Shown here: in pieces, positions 36,566-49,155 of the stretch
Numbering within the stretch: the first letter of the stretch is position 1
Layout of the letters: each line of letters begins with the position of its first letter
NCBI GenBank assembly: GCA_963693085.1
Contig: OY856412.1
Coordinates: 1,057,558,244 to 1,057,622,243 of the forward strand
Length of the DNA: 64,000 bases
Origin: Alisma plantago-aquatica
Taxonomy: Eukaryota; Streptophyta; Magnoliopsida; Alismatales; Alismataceae
Reading direction: 5' to 3'
The notes under the pieces: model-generated
What the model saw: the letters and a program-made list of their open reading frames with translations, nothing else
Told to the model about the DNA's origin: nothing
The model's database searches: none
Program-made: the position numbers and the translations under genes

Positions 36566-39500
36566 TGCAATGACCCATTTTCAAATTAGTCATCTAATTA
36601 GGGTTTACTTGGATGATTGTATGCTTAAATAAGTTAATCATGGTTTAAAGCTTGATTAATGATGGTAGTTAAGTTTTATGTGTTAAATATAATGAGGAGG
36701 TTTAATCATACTTTAATCCACATAATTAGGGTTAAAATTTTGGAAACCCTAATCGGCCCAAATTAGGGTTTTGATGACATATGAATACATAATTTGATAA
36801 GTATAGTGTCTCACTAAATGATTTTTAGTATTTTATTTGTAACTCTTATTTAATAAAATTTTAATATGATTTGTATATATCAAATTTGAACACTCTTGAA
36901 AAGTATTAGAATTTTTGAAGAATGTTTTGACCTATTTTTCGGTCAAGTTTCCAAACTCGAACGGTCATATTTTTTTATTGATATAGTAGTGTGGAAATTG
37001 AATTTTATCTTTTTATTGGTATATCAAATTGATCTAAAATTTTAACTGTAGTTGTTAAAGTCCATTATAGTCAATATATTAATTTTTTGTAATTTTTGAA
37101 TGATTTTTTATCCCTACATAGAGGGGTGTCGATCGAGTTCTGTGAAGGACAAACTCGACCGACCATGTTGCTGACTACAATATAGCAGTGTAGTATTTTA
37201 TTTTTAATTATTTATTGGTAAATCCAAATTTTATAAAAAAAATCTTAAAAACTTAATTTCAGACATTGGGTTAAATTTTCATAATTTTTGGATGAGGTTT
37301 GAGTTCTTAAAAGTGTGGTTTCGGTCACATTTATAACTCAACCGACAAACCGGTCTGAGCAAAATAAAAATAAATTGAGGGGCTTGTTTGAATTGTTCTA
37401 AGAACCTCAATTCATCTATATGACTAACCTAACACACAAGGAGATCTCATAACTCATCCTTCCTGTCAAATAAATGAAATTCTTGAGAGAGAGGAGAGCT
37501 AGGGTTTTGAGTAGAGAAAGTGGTGGAGATGTTGACCTAGGGTTTCTCTATTCAAGATATGATGAAATCAAGTAAGTTTATATTCTTTTCATAGAATTTC
37601 ACAGTGAATCTTCTCTCACATGTCAAGATTTCGTCCCTCCCCTGATTTGGTTCGAAATCACATCAAATATCCCCTTTTCTCACTCCTTATCTTCTATTCC
37701 CCATTTCTAGGGTTTCCAAGTTGAGAGGAGAAAGAATTGGATTCTTTTGCGAGAGTTTGATTGGGTTTCTAAAAATTCAGAGGTTGACCTATGAATTTAA
37801 GGTGCTTGGAACCTGAGGTGAGTTTTTTTCTCCCTCCTAAGCTTTGTATTCATGTTGAAATCCTAATTCTCTCAAGCTAAAACAATCAAAAATCTTGTTT
37901 GTATATGTATGTGATTGGATTTGATTTGGGAAAGATATTGGGGGATCCAATTCTACTGATTTTGATTATTTCTCATTGATTGGAACTTGATTAGTTCCTG
38001 ATATATTGATTGAGGATCCATGGGTAATCTTATGGGTAGATGACCTTACTATTTCATGTGAATTTTGCTTAAAAATCATCCCAATGGCTGATATGCTTGG
38101 AATTGAATTGACATGTATAAAATCATATTTGAATTGTACTAGTTTGTATTATTCAAGTGTATTGTTGAATGTTAATGGAATTGAATGACCACATATCCTG
38201 ATTAGGATTTGTGTTGAGGAAGTGAATCAAATGAGTCAATTAATCAATTTATACTTATGATTGATGAATGAAATATGTGAAAATGGAAACTAGGGTTTCC
38301 ATGTGTCTGAATAGCCCTAATGAACCTCTATGTGTCATTATGAAATTTCTTAGTGATATGGCTCTTATGTTGTGTTGAAATGAGGATGACTTCTTGAAAA
38401 CCCTAGATGTGTAGTATTAAGATGATTATGAGTGATGAAGCTAGAACTTGTATATGATGTTAATGATGAATGTAAGTATTAATACTTCAATTGAATATGA
38501 TGAGTCTTAGTAATATCATCTAAGTCTAATGCATATGTTTTAGTATATAAATAGTGATCAATGTTGATTATGGGAATGACATTAGTAGTCAATGACAATG
38601 TACATTTATCTAAATATAAGGGAAAATATGAACAAGATGTACTTAATGGTGTTTGTAAGATAAAGATGAAACTAATGAAGATAGTATGATGAAGTATTTT
38701 ATCTTTTATTTTAATAACATGTGGCTTAGCCCAAATTAAATGAAATATACTAAGAATTGTACTTTGATAAATGTTAAGTAGAAGAGATTCATTGTATGTA
38801 AGGTGAATCAAGAAAGATTGGTCTGAATGATGTAATGAACATGAAATGAAAGAAGTTGATACTACTGAATATAAAATAAAGGAAAAAGATGGGAATTAGT
38901 AGATGATTCTAAGAATGTAACTCTTACCTTAAAATGATGAGTTTGATGATGCTAGTAAATGACAATCTCAAATGAGGGATTAAGGGATGCACATAATTGT
39001 AGTTGAATTCAACTAAAAGATGAAATTCAAGTATTTGAATTGATTTACAAGAATGTGTTCTTGAATTGTGTCTTGTACTCTGAGAATGGACTAATAGTAC
39101 AAACTTCAAATGATAGTCAGCATGTGTTGATTAGTAACCTCATCTGATGAATATGAAATAAAAGAAGAAGAGAACTAAGTCTGTTATGCATGTATATGCA
39201 TGAAATTTATTTGCAACTTTTGAGATTAGATGGAACAAGCATATGTTGTATGATAAATATATTCTGAGTATGATGAATGATACATGATGTCTATATGCTT
39301 TTACTTTTGATAGTTCTAATGCCTCTTCTAATATGTATTAAGAACTGTGATATACAATTAACTGATAAGGAATATGTTGAAATGGAATTTAATATGCACT
39401 TCTTACATTTGATAAACCCTGATAAGGGTAAATATTGGATAATGAGGTTATGTCTAGGGCTGAAAGCCCACTGATGATGATAAAACCCTAATGGGGTAAA

Positions 39501-41327
39501 GACTGGACAATAAGATTAAGTCTCAGGCTGAAAGCCCACTATTGATGATTGCTATGAGATCAAGTAGAAGACAGAAATAATCACATGTGTTGCAATATAC
39601 AGTTTATTGTGCTTCTTGCTTTGATCATTGTCCTTATTGATAAACTTGATCTATTTTATGTTATTCTAGTTACGTGAGAATACACAGATATGATATATGT
39701 TGTTTTGAATTCTTTTAAGATGAGTAAAAGAGACTAATAGTAAGTGAAATGATGAAACATCTAGTTAGGTGCCCTGAACATCATGGGTTATCCCGAGGAC
39801 CACACTGGGGAAACAAAACGGATCTCCTTGTAGTAATCGATGAATTATGAGAAGGATTTCCACAGTGTGGATCGAGACCTTAAAGGTTAGACCATCAAGA
39901 TTTAGGAGTGAGTCATCTGGACTGGCTCTGGCCCTAAATCCTTGTTGTGAAAGTCTATGTCCAGATGGAATAGACTCTGTTGAAATGAAATATGTGAAAT
40001 GTGAAAAATATGTGAAATATTGTGATATGTGATATATTGTTTTGCTGGTTTTGATCTCGTGTACCCGAGATGAGGACGTGAGCCTCTTTAGGCAACCATG
40101 AGGTGGCCAGGGTCTGTTGTTGATATCTTAGGGTGGCCGGCTAAACCCTAAGATAGTGACGGTGAGTCATTGACACGAGAATCAGGCGTGGCAACTTCTT
40201 CTTGGTGAGGTACAAGCCAAGTAGTTTCAAGGCAAATGAATAAAATATGATAAGCCGTGTAGAACATGATTTGAATGATTATTACATTCCTTGTACTACT
40301 AGTTGATGATTTGTCATTGTTGATTAAGCTTCATTTTGTGTAAAGTAATCATGTTGTTGTGGACATTTTCTATTATATATTATGATCTGTCATGCTAACA
40401 AGTTATAAATGATGGGATTTATATCCATTCTGAATATTATTTGGATTGCCTGCTATTTGATAGTATTGCTTGGTAGATATGTATTATGTGTACTTCAGCT
40501 TCACGACTGCAGGATGTGTTCCTGGTCTGGCTGGTGGAGTGTCACTAATATAATGTTATTGTTATGTATTGATTCAAAATGCTTAGAACTTGACTTCTAT
40601 ATTATTCATGCAGTATGATTCTTAATCTGAACTAAGAAGTACCTATTGATTTGTTCATAGACATGCTTTACAAGATGTTCTAAAGTTATAATTGGTTTAA
40701 GTGATTACTTTATCTGTTGGATTAGATTACCATTGTAAGTTAGAAATGACTTATGATAGAACTATTTGCTAGAATTTTCAATATCTGCATGTTTCTGTTA
40801 ATTTTACTATACTTAATTTGATGTGGATGCATGTACTTAGCTTGAGTGGGAGGTATCCACTCACTGGGGCTCTATATGAGTCTCATGAGGTTGTTTCAAA
40901 TATTTTTAGGTATAATGCTATCTAGCAGAGAGGTCACGACAAGGAAGATATAAAAATAGCATAATCTAGATAGATTAGAATGTCCTTGTACTCTCTCTTT
41001 CTCGGGATGGGTTGTAGATTAAGTTTGTTCATCAATGTACATGTATTTGATATAAACTGAACCACATATGAGAATAAGATTTGATTCTACTTTTAATGGA
41101 GTTGAATAATATTTGTAATATATAAATGTGATGTCCTTGATGTGACATTGATTTATGAATTTGTGAAGAAAGAAAAAGGAAAAAGGAAAAAATTTGCCTG
41201 TGATTTCCATATATTGTTTAATCTCCTTTGTCGAGAATTCATTATTTTATTTCATAATCTGGGTTTAAGTTTTGGGATTATCTCTAATGGTTGGTATTTG
41301 TGTTGATCAAAAGAGTGGGTCCCAACA
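36566..41327 (+). repeat. LARD2 LTR B (middle)
   Basis: 4762 bp, beginning TGCAATGACCC (one base from the A and C starts) and ending CCCAACA. It aligns along its whole length with LTR A. It keeps the first GGGCTGAAAGCCC (39457-39469) and a one-base variant of the second near 39525. Confidence 0.9.
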
Positions 41328-42126
41328 AATGTGGTACCAGAGCCTAGGTTAGATGAGTCTACAGGGACAATAGGATTTAGGACTATATGATAATGTGGAT
41401 GTTGAATATAACCTGAATGATGTGCATCCTGACTGAATTCAGTATCCAAATACTCTGGTCAAGTATTAGGGTATTGAGCTAAGCTAGTATGGAACTGCCG
41501 ATTGTACTTCTTCTGGATGCCCTGACCAAGTATCCATATGAAAATAGTTTGGTAGTATAATAAGATGCATAAAAAAAAGAATGGTGATAAAATGGTGAAA
41601 GAGAAAAGGATTTTATAATTCAATATGGAACCTATGGAAAACATGAAATTTCATATAAGAAAGATGAAAGCTTAATGGATTATGAAAACAATCTCTAATG
41701 AGTTTGAGTCTGAGTATGAAATCTGAAATTGTGAGAAAAATCTATGAACTAAGATGCACACTAGATGATCTTCTTTATAAAGGAAAGTGATGAATGCAGA
41801 TGATAATATGTGAATGAGTCATAATCTTAATCCATGAGATACACAATCAAATTTAAAAAAAAGGATGTGACAGGTGATGTGAATCAGATCTTGATAAATG
41901 ATATATTACTTATATTAGTGATTCAAATGTTTATAATACTCAAGGAGAGATATGATGATGACATAGAATGAAATATCCATCTAATACAAAAAAGGTCATA
42001 TGAAAGAAAGATAAAATGGAATAATTTCTAATTGGATGTCAAGAGAGATGAATGATTAGATGATATGATATTCTTTTGTATCTTTTCTTGGATTTTGGGA
42101 TGAAATCCTAAAAGGAGGGGAGAATT
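41328..42126 (+). other. LARD2 internal segment B
   Basis: 799 bp, closely matching segment A. Primer site TGGTACCAGAGCC begins at 41332; polypurine end CCTAAAAGGAGGGGAGAATT at 42107-42126. No coding frame. Confidence 0.85.
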
Positions 42127-43357
42127 TGTAATGACCCATTTTTAAATTAGTCATCTAATTAGGGTTTACTTGGATGATTATATGCATAAATAAGTTGATC
42201 ATGGTTTAAAGCTTGATTAATGATGGTAGTTAAGTTTTTATGTATTAAATATATTGAGCAGGTTTAATCATACTTTGATCCATATAATTAGGGTTAAAAT
42301 TTTGGAAAACCTAATCGGCCCAAATTAGGGTTTTGATGACATATGAATACAGAATTTGATAAGTATAGTGTATCACTAAATGATTTTTAGTATTTTATAT
42401 GTAACTCTGATTTAATTAAAATTTTTATATGATTTGTATGTATACAATTTGAACACTCTTGAAAAATATAAGAATTTTTGAAGAATTGTTTTACCTATTT
42501 GTCAGTCGAGTTTCAAACTTGACCGATCATATTTTCAGATTGATATAGCAGTGTGGAAATTAAATTTTATCTTTTTATTGGTATATCCAATTGATATCAA
42601 ATTATAACTGTAGTTTATAAACTTCATTATAGTCACCCTATTAAATTTTTGTAATTTTTGTATGATTGTTGATCCCTACGGAGAGGGGTGTCGGTCGAGT
42701 TCTATGAAGGACAAACTTGACCGACCATGTTGCTGACTCCAATATAGCAGTGTAGTGTTTGATTTTTAATTATTTATTTGTAAATCTAAATGTTCTAACA
42801 AAATTATTATTTATTAAAAACTAAATTTCGGACATTGTGTTAAATTTTTATAATTTTTTGATGAGGTTTGGGTTTTGAAAGTGTGGTTTTGGTCGAGTTT
42901 ATAACTCAGCCGACCAACTAGTCTGAGCAAAATAAAAATACATTGAGGGGCTTGTTTGCAATTGTTCTAAGCACCTCAATTCATCTATATGACTAACCTA
43001 ACACACAAGGATCTCTCATAACTCATCCTTCCTATCAAAGAAATGAAATTCTTGAGAGAGAGGAGAGCGAGGGTTTTGAGTAGAGAAAGTGGTGGAGATG
43101 TTGACCTAGGGTTTCTCTAATCAAGATATGATGAAATCAAGTAAGTTTAGCTTCTTTTCATAGCATTTCATTGTGAATCTTCTCTCACATGTCAAGATTC
43201 CTTCCCTCCCCTGATTTGATTCAAAATCACATCAAATATCCCCTTTTCTCACTCCTTCTCTTCTATTCCCCATTTCTAGGGTTTCCAAGTTGAGAGGAGA
43301 AAGAATTGGATTCTTTTACGAGAGTGTTATTGGGTTTCTAAAAATTCAGAGGTTGAC

Positions 43358-43590
43358 TGTAATATCCCAGGATTTGAGGCCTCTGATAATATGATCTTCG
43401 AAGGAATGGTTGGACTACCCATATCACCAAGGTGCGCCTCCTTTTCTGGGAGCCCATTACTAAAGAACTCCATAGTTAAGTGTGCTCAACTTGGAGTAAA
43501 GCGTGCAGTTAAGGCTAGTGGTGATCTGTGGGGCTAGTCGTCATTCCTAAAAATCTACCAGAGCCTTGGGAAGTGGGCACGGGTGTTACA
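43358..43590 (+). repeat. Cassandra 5' LTR, internally deleted
   Basis: 233 bp, TGTAATATCCCAGG to GGGTGTTACA. Compared with the 3' LTR it lacks about 58 bp, jumping from TTGGAGTA to AAGCGTGCAG. This removes GGATGGGTGACC and the rest of the distal part of the 5S-like segment. Confidence 0.85.
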
Positions 43591-43843
43591 AATGGTATCA
43601 GATCCATAACCCCTCCAGTAGGTGGGGCCCGCATGAACATGTGGCATGCTAATCTTGAGTCGTGCAGTCCAGGCATGTAGAAAAGGGTTGTCCATGGTTG
43701 ATGTAGCCACCCTTGCGCTAGTATTCCGTGATCGGGAGTTGGGTGTCCATGGGCCATTGTGGGTCTGCACTGAAATGGGGTCAGATTATGAGGCCATATA
43801 GTTGAGCCTTGATGAGGACGTCAAGAGTCTAAGTGGGGGAGAT

Positions 43844-44134
43844 TGCAACATCCCAGGATTTAAGGCCTTGGATAGCATGATCTTAAAAGGAATGGTTGGA
43901 CTACCCATATCACCAAGGTGCACCTCCTTTTCCGGGAGCCCATTACTAAAGAACTCCATAGTTAAGCGTGCTCAGCTTGGAGTAGTACTAGGATGGGTGA
44001 CCAGTCGGGAAGTTGATCCTAGCTTGCATGTGAGTGAGAATAAAGTGCGCAGTTAAGGCTAGTGGTGGTCTGTGGGGCCAGTCGTCATTCCTAAAACTCT
44101 ACTAGAGCCTTGGGAAGTGGGCCCGAGTGTTATA
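43844..44134 (+). repeat. Cassandra 3' LTR with 5S rRNA-like segment
   Basis: 291 bp, TGCAACATCCCAGG to GAGTGTTATA; the final CA has become TA. The 5S-like part is about 43920-44020 and includes TAGTACTAGGATGGGTGACC, like the internal promoter region of plant 5S genes. It is not a 5S gene. Confidence 0.88.
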
Positions 44135-47100
44135 TTGACCTATGAATTTAAGGTGCTTGGCACCTGATATAAGTGTTTTTCTCCCTCCTAAGCTTTGTAT
44201 TCATGTTGAAAGCCTAATTCTCTCCAGCTAAAACAATCAAAAACCTTGTTTGTATATGTATGTGATTGGATTTGATTTGGGAAAGATATTGGGGGATCCA
44301 ATTCTAGTGATTTTGATTATTTCTCATTGATTAGAACTTGATTAGTTCATGATATATTGATTGAGGATCCATGGATAATCTTATGGGTAGATAACCATAC
44401 TATTTCATGTGAATTTTTCCTAAAAATCAGCCCAATGGCCGATATGCTTGGAATTGAATCGACATGTATAAAATCATATTTGAATTGTATTAGTTTGTAT
44501 TATTCAAGTGTATTGTTTAATGTTAATGGAATTGAATGACCACATATCCTTGTTAGGATTTGTGTTGAGGAAGTGAATCAAATGAGTCAATTAATCAATG
44601 TATACTTATGATTGATGAATGAAATATGTGACAATGGAAACTAGGGTTTCCATGTGTGTGAATAGCCCTAATGAACCTCTATGTGTCATTATGAAATTTC
44701 TTAGTGATATGGCTCTTATGATGTGTTGAAATAAGGATGACTTCTTGAAAACCCTAGATGTTTAGTATTAAGACGATTATGAGTGATGAAGCTAGAACTT
44801 GTATATGATGTTAATGTTGAATGTAAGTATTAATATTTCAATTGAATATGATGAGTCTTAGTAATATCATCTAAGTCTAATGCATCAGTTTTAGTATAAT
44901 AAAGAATGATCAATGTTGATTATGGGAATGACATTAGTAGTCAATGACAAGGTACATTTATCTAAATATAAGGGACAATATGAACAAGATGTACTTAATG
45001 GTGTTTGAAAGATAAAGATGAAACTAATGAAGATAGTATGATGAATTATTTTATCTTTTATTTTAATAACATGTGGCTTAACCCAAATTAAATGAAATAT
45101 ACTAAGAACTATACTTTGATAAATGTTAAGTAGAAGAGAAACATTGTATGTAAGGTGAATCAAGAAAGATTGATCTGAATGATGTAATGAACATGAAATG
45201 AAAGAAGTTGAGACCACTTAATATAAAATAAAGGAAAAAGATGGGAATTAGTAGATGATTCTAAGAATGTAACTCTTACCTTAAAATGATGAGTTTGATG
45301 ATGCTAGTAAATGACAATCTCAAATGAGGGATTAAGGGATGCACATAACTGTAGTTGAATTCAACTAAAAAATGAAATTCAAGTATTTGAATTGATTTAC
45401 AAGAATGTGTTCTTGAATTGTGTCTTATACTCTGAGAATGGACTATAGTACCAACTTCAAATGATAGTCAGCATGTGTTGATTAATAACCTCATCTGAAG
45501 AATGTGAAATAAAAGAAGAAGATAACTAAGTCTGTTTTGCATGCATATGCATGAAATTTATTTGCATCTATTGAGATTAAATGAACAAGCATATGTTCTA
45601 TGATAAATCTATTCTGAGTATGATGAATGATACATGATGTCTATATGCTTTTACTTTTGATAGTTTTAATGCCTCTGCTAATATGTATTAAGAACTGTGA
45701 TATACAATGAACTGATAAGGAATATGTTGAAATGGCATTTAATATGCACTCCTTACATTTGATAAACCCTGATAAGGGTAAATATTGCATAATGAGATTA
45801 TGTCTAGGGCTGAAAGCCCACTGATGATGATAAAACCCTGATGGGATAAAGACTGGACAATAAAATTATGTCTCGGGCAGAAAGCCCACTGTTGATGATT
45901 GCGATGAGATCAAGTAGAAGATAGAAATAATCATATGTGTTGCAATATACAAATTTATTGTCCTTCTTTCTTTGATCATTATCCTTATTGATAAACTTGA
46001 TATGTTTTATGTTATTCTAGTTATGCGAGAATACACAGATATGATATATGATGTTTTGAATTCTTTTAAGATGAGTAAAAGAGACTAATAATAAGTGAAA
46101 TGATGGAACATCTAGTTAGGTGCCCTGAACACCGTGAGTTTCCCCCGAGGACCACACTAGGGAAACAAAACTGATCTCCTTGTAGTAATCGATGAATTAT
46201 GAGAAGGATTTCCAGAGTGTGGATCAAGACCTTAAATGTTAGACCGCCAGGATTCAGGAGTGAGTCATATGGAGTGGCTCTGGTCCTAAATCCTTGTTGT
46301 GAAAGTCTATGTCCAGATGGAATAGACTCTGTTGAAATGAAATATGTGAAATGTGAAAAATATGTGAAATACTATGATATGTGATATACTATTTTGTTGG
46401 TTCCTATATCGTGTACCTGAGATGAGGATGTGAGCCTCTTTAGGCAACCCTGAGGTGGCCAGGGTCTGTTGTTGATATCTTAGGGTGGCCGGATAAACCT
46501 TAAGATAATGACGGTGAGTCGTTGACATGAGAATCAAGCATGGTGACTTCTACTTGGTGAGGTACAAGCCAAGTAGTTTTAGGGCAAATGAATAAAAGAT
46601 GATAAGTCATGTAGAACATGATTTGAATGATTATTACATTCCTTGTACTACTAGTTGATGATTTGTCATTGTTGATTAAGCTTCATGTTGTGTAAAGTAA
46701 TCATGTTGCTATGGACATTTTCTATTTCATATTATAATCTGTCATGCTGACAAGTTATAAATGATGGGATTTATATCCATTCTGAATATGAGTTGGATTG
46801 CCTGCTATTTGATAGTATTGCTTGGTAGATATGTATTATGTGTACTTCAACTTCAAGATTGCAGGATGTGTTCCTAGTTCGGTTGGTGGAGTGTCACAAA
46901 TATAATATTATTGTTATGTATTGATTCAAAATGCTTAGAACTTGACTTATTACTCATGCAGTAGGATTCTTAATGTGAACTAAGTAGTATCTATTGATTT
47001 GTTTATAGACATGCTTTAAAAGATGTTTCAAAGTTATAATTAGTTTAAGTGATTACCTTATCTGTTGGATTAGATTACCATTGTAAGTTAGAAATGACTT

Positions 47101-47667
47101 ATGATAGAACTATCTGCTAGACTTTTCAATATCTGCATGTTTCTGTTAAGTTTATTATACTTAATCTGATGCTGATGCATGTACCTAGATTGAGTGGGAG
47201 TTATCCACTCAATTGGGCTCTATATGAGTCTCATGAGGTTGTTTCAAATGTTTTTAGGTATAATGCTATCCAGTAGAGAGGTCACGACAAGGAAGATATA
47301 AATAGCATAATCTAGATATATTAGAATGTCCATGTACTCTCTCTTTCCCGGGATGGGTTGTAGATTAAGTTTGTTCATCAATGTACATGTATTTGATGTA
47401 AACTAGACCACATATGAGAACAACATTTGATTCTACTTTTAATGGAGTTGAATAAGATTTGTGATATATAAATGTGATGTCCTTGATGTGACATTGCTTT
47501 ATGAATTTGTGAAGAAAGAAAAAAGGAAAAAATTTGCCTGTGATTTCCATATATTGTTTAATCACCTTTGTCGAGAATTCATTATTTTATTTCATAATCC
47601 AGGTTTAGGTTTTGGGATTATCTCTAATGGTTGGTATTTGTGTTGATCAAAAGAGTGGGTCCCGACA

Positions 47668-47860
47668 AGTTCGGTCTTGAATGACATATGAATTGAATGC
47701 TAAAATGTTTAGGTAATTGATTCATGCAACCTCATCTTGACTTTACTGTCAGATGCCCATCTCATGTTCTAACACCCCAAACGCCCATCTCAATCGTTGA
47801 GATGCCCGTTTGGCACTCCAGACGCCCATCTCATGGCATGAGATGACCTTTTTGCAATGA
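47668..47860 (+). repeat. 3' LTR of Angela-like copia, second part, truncated
   Basis: Begins with AGTTCGGTCTTGAATGACAT, matching the 5' LTR at about 12680, and continues through TGCTAAAATGTTTAGGTAATT. It contains clear inverted repeats, AAACGCCCATCTCA with TGAGATGCCCGTTT (about 47780-47813) and a second near 47825-47850. It then passes abruptly into gypsy LTR; about 1.1 kb of LTR is missing. Confidence 0.75.
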
Positions 47861-49155
47861 GTCATCCTTACCTGTTCTGAAGAGGAGTCGAGGGTAATCC
47901 TAACTTTTTGCAACGAGTCATCTTCCTCATCTCACTCAGCCTTTCATTTGCGAGCAGTTGGTCAACTGGTACATTGATTTCATAATCTATCCTTCTTGAG
48001 TGATGAGGGAAGGTGCTAGCACCTCTGCCTATCCACGATGAACTCACCATGGGTCTCAATTTCCTCGGTGGTGGTTGGAGTCGAGCTAGCGACACGTCAG
48101 TACCTCTGATGAGATTGCAGACAAGTCCAGAAGATTGAGGATGAGGCTTGAAGAAGAATTGGAGGATGAGAGGGATCCTTCGCATGTGGCATAGCCTTGC
48201 GAAGATAGTTGTGGGTTCACATAGGGGTTATACCCCCTTATATAGTCCTAGGATCAAGGAGTGGAGTTCAGTTAGAGGTAGAAATTTGAGGAAACCCTAG
48301 ATTTCCTTCCAAAGTAGGTGAATCCTAGTTTAGGTAGATGTGGTTTCTCCTCACCAATCTATTGGAAACATTTATAGGGTCACACATGGATTGGGTTGGA
48401 ATAAAATTGAAAAGGGAAATCCATGTGTATTGTTCCCGAGTTTCCTATTTTCTCTCAAGCTAGACGATGATAGGGCACCCTTGGATCTGAGATCCACATC
48501 TCAGATCACACATACAACCAAAAGGATCAGATCCATGATTTCTTTCTTTCTCTGAATTGATTTAAATTGTGACATTTAATGTATACATCCATTTACCCAA
48601 TCACTTTAGGATTTCTAGAAAGTTCTATATCTCTCACTCCTTGAATCCTTTAATCCCAAGTTTTGAGGGAAAGTTTTTAATGACATTATCCATGTGTGGG
48701 AGAGGTTTGAGACCAAAACTTGAAAATAAAAGACGCTTCTCTTAATCTCCAAGTTTTCTCCCTTGTCTCATTATTCAAAGTATTAAATCAATCCTTTTCT
48801 ATCTTTTCCATATCCTTTATTTTAGTTACTTTTCTAATTAGGAACCATGTGAAAACGAAATCAAACCATTAGTAGCCTTTAACACCACTTTTCTAGATAA
48901 TTCCACATAATTTCACCATGTATCACAACAATGTCTATTATTCTTGGAAACACATATATTATTTGTTTTTCTTTCTTCCTTTTTCCCCATATTTATCATT
49001 GGATTATTGGAAGACAATAGAACCACAAAAATCCTTGCAATGGTTATTTTGCAAATCAAATCCAAACTTTTTCAAACAAGGCATATAAAGCATTTATTAT
49101 TTCACTATTTAAAATCAAATAAGAGTAAAACTATATGAAAAAACAAGTTATAATG
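47861..49155 (-). repeat. 5' LTR of gypsy element, truncated
   Basis: Aligns with 8970-10245 of the 3' LTR. The minus-strand start reads CATTATAACTTG where the 3' LTR has TGTTATAACTTG, so the terminal TG is mutated, but the ATAAG target copy follows at 49156-49160. The remaining ~1.3 kb of this LTR was lost at the junction with the copia LTR. Confidence 0.8.

Larger units (their letters stand above)
43358..44134 (+). mobile_element. Cassandra-type TRIM
   Basis: 777 bp flanked by TTGAC (43353-43357 and 44135-44139); LTR B reads straight through this point (GAGGTTGACCTATGAATT near 37780). Two short LTRs (43358-43590 and 43844-44134) surround 253 bp with primer site TGGTATCAGATCC at 43593 and a GTGGGGGAGAT polypurine tract at 43832-43842. 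The right LTR holds a 5S rRNA-like stretch (CATAGTTAAGCGTGCTC, GGATGGGTGACC), diagnostic of Cassandra. It has no coding capacity and depends on other elements. Confidence 0.9.
30980..47667 (+). mobile_element. LARD2 tandem array: LTR-internal-LTR-internal-LTR
   Basis: 16,688 bp flanked by one target duplication, AGTTC, at 30975-30979 and 47668-47672. Three direct LTR copies (30980-35764, 36566-41327, 42127-47667) alternate with two internal segments (35765-36565, 41328-42126). Each internal segment has a primer site at its left and a polypurine tract at its right. No protein-coding remains were seen. The third LTR contains a Cassandra insertion. One target duplication around three LTRs indicates a single insertion later expanded by unequal recombination, or insertion of an already tandem form. 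Confidence 0.9.
42127..47667 (+). repeat. LARD2 LTR C, with Cassandra insertion
   Basis: 5541 bp, or 4764 without the 777-bp Cassandra at 43358-44134. Runs TGTAATGACCC to CCCGACA, then the AGTTC target copy. The hairpins of LTR A recur near 42690, 45810 and 45880 (the last with a one-base arm change). Confidence 0.9.
11650..47860 (+). mobile_element. Tork/Angela-like Ty1/copia element with two nested insertions
   Basis: 5' LTR 11650-13866, primer site 13868, leader, broken gag-pol (15232-18179 and 28968-29899), polypurine tract, and 3' LTR from 29948. The element is interrupted by LARD1 at 18180-28967 and the LARD2 array at 30980-47667. The 3' LTR is truncated near 47860 where it meets the gypsy 5' LTR. 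The left target site would be GTTTC (11645-11649), but the right copy is lost. Lineage is inferred from the pol wording and the AAGTGGGAGTTTGTTGG tract. Confidence 0.85.
7633..49155 (-). mobile_element. Chromodomain-type Ty3/gypsy element (- strand), gutted
   Basis: A minus-strand gypsy element flanked by ATAAG at 7628-7632 and 49156-49160, inserted in a LARD2-family LTR that resumes on the other side. Visible parts are the 3' LTR (7633-10245), integrase and chromodomain remains (10263-11649) and the first ~1290 bp of the 5' LTR (about 47860-49155). Gag, protease, RT and RNase H are absent; they were probably lost in the deletion that joins the 5' LTR to the inner copia element near 47860. 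The core of the span is later insertions. Confidence 0.8.

Noticed and set aside
43920..44020. 5S rRNA gene
   Set aside because: The 5S-like stretch is only part of a 5S gene and lies inside a short LTR with primer site, polypurine tract and target duplication, as in Cassandra.
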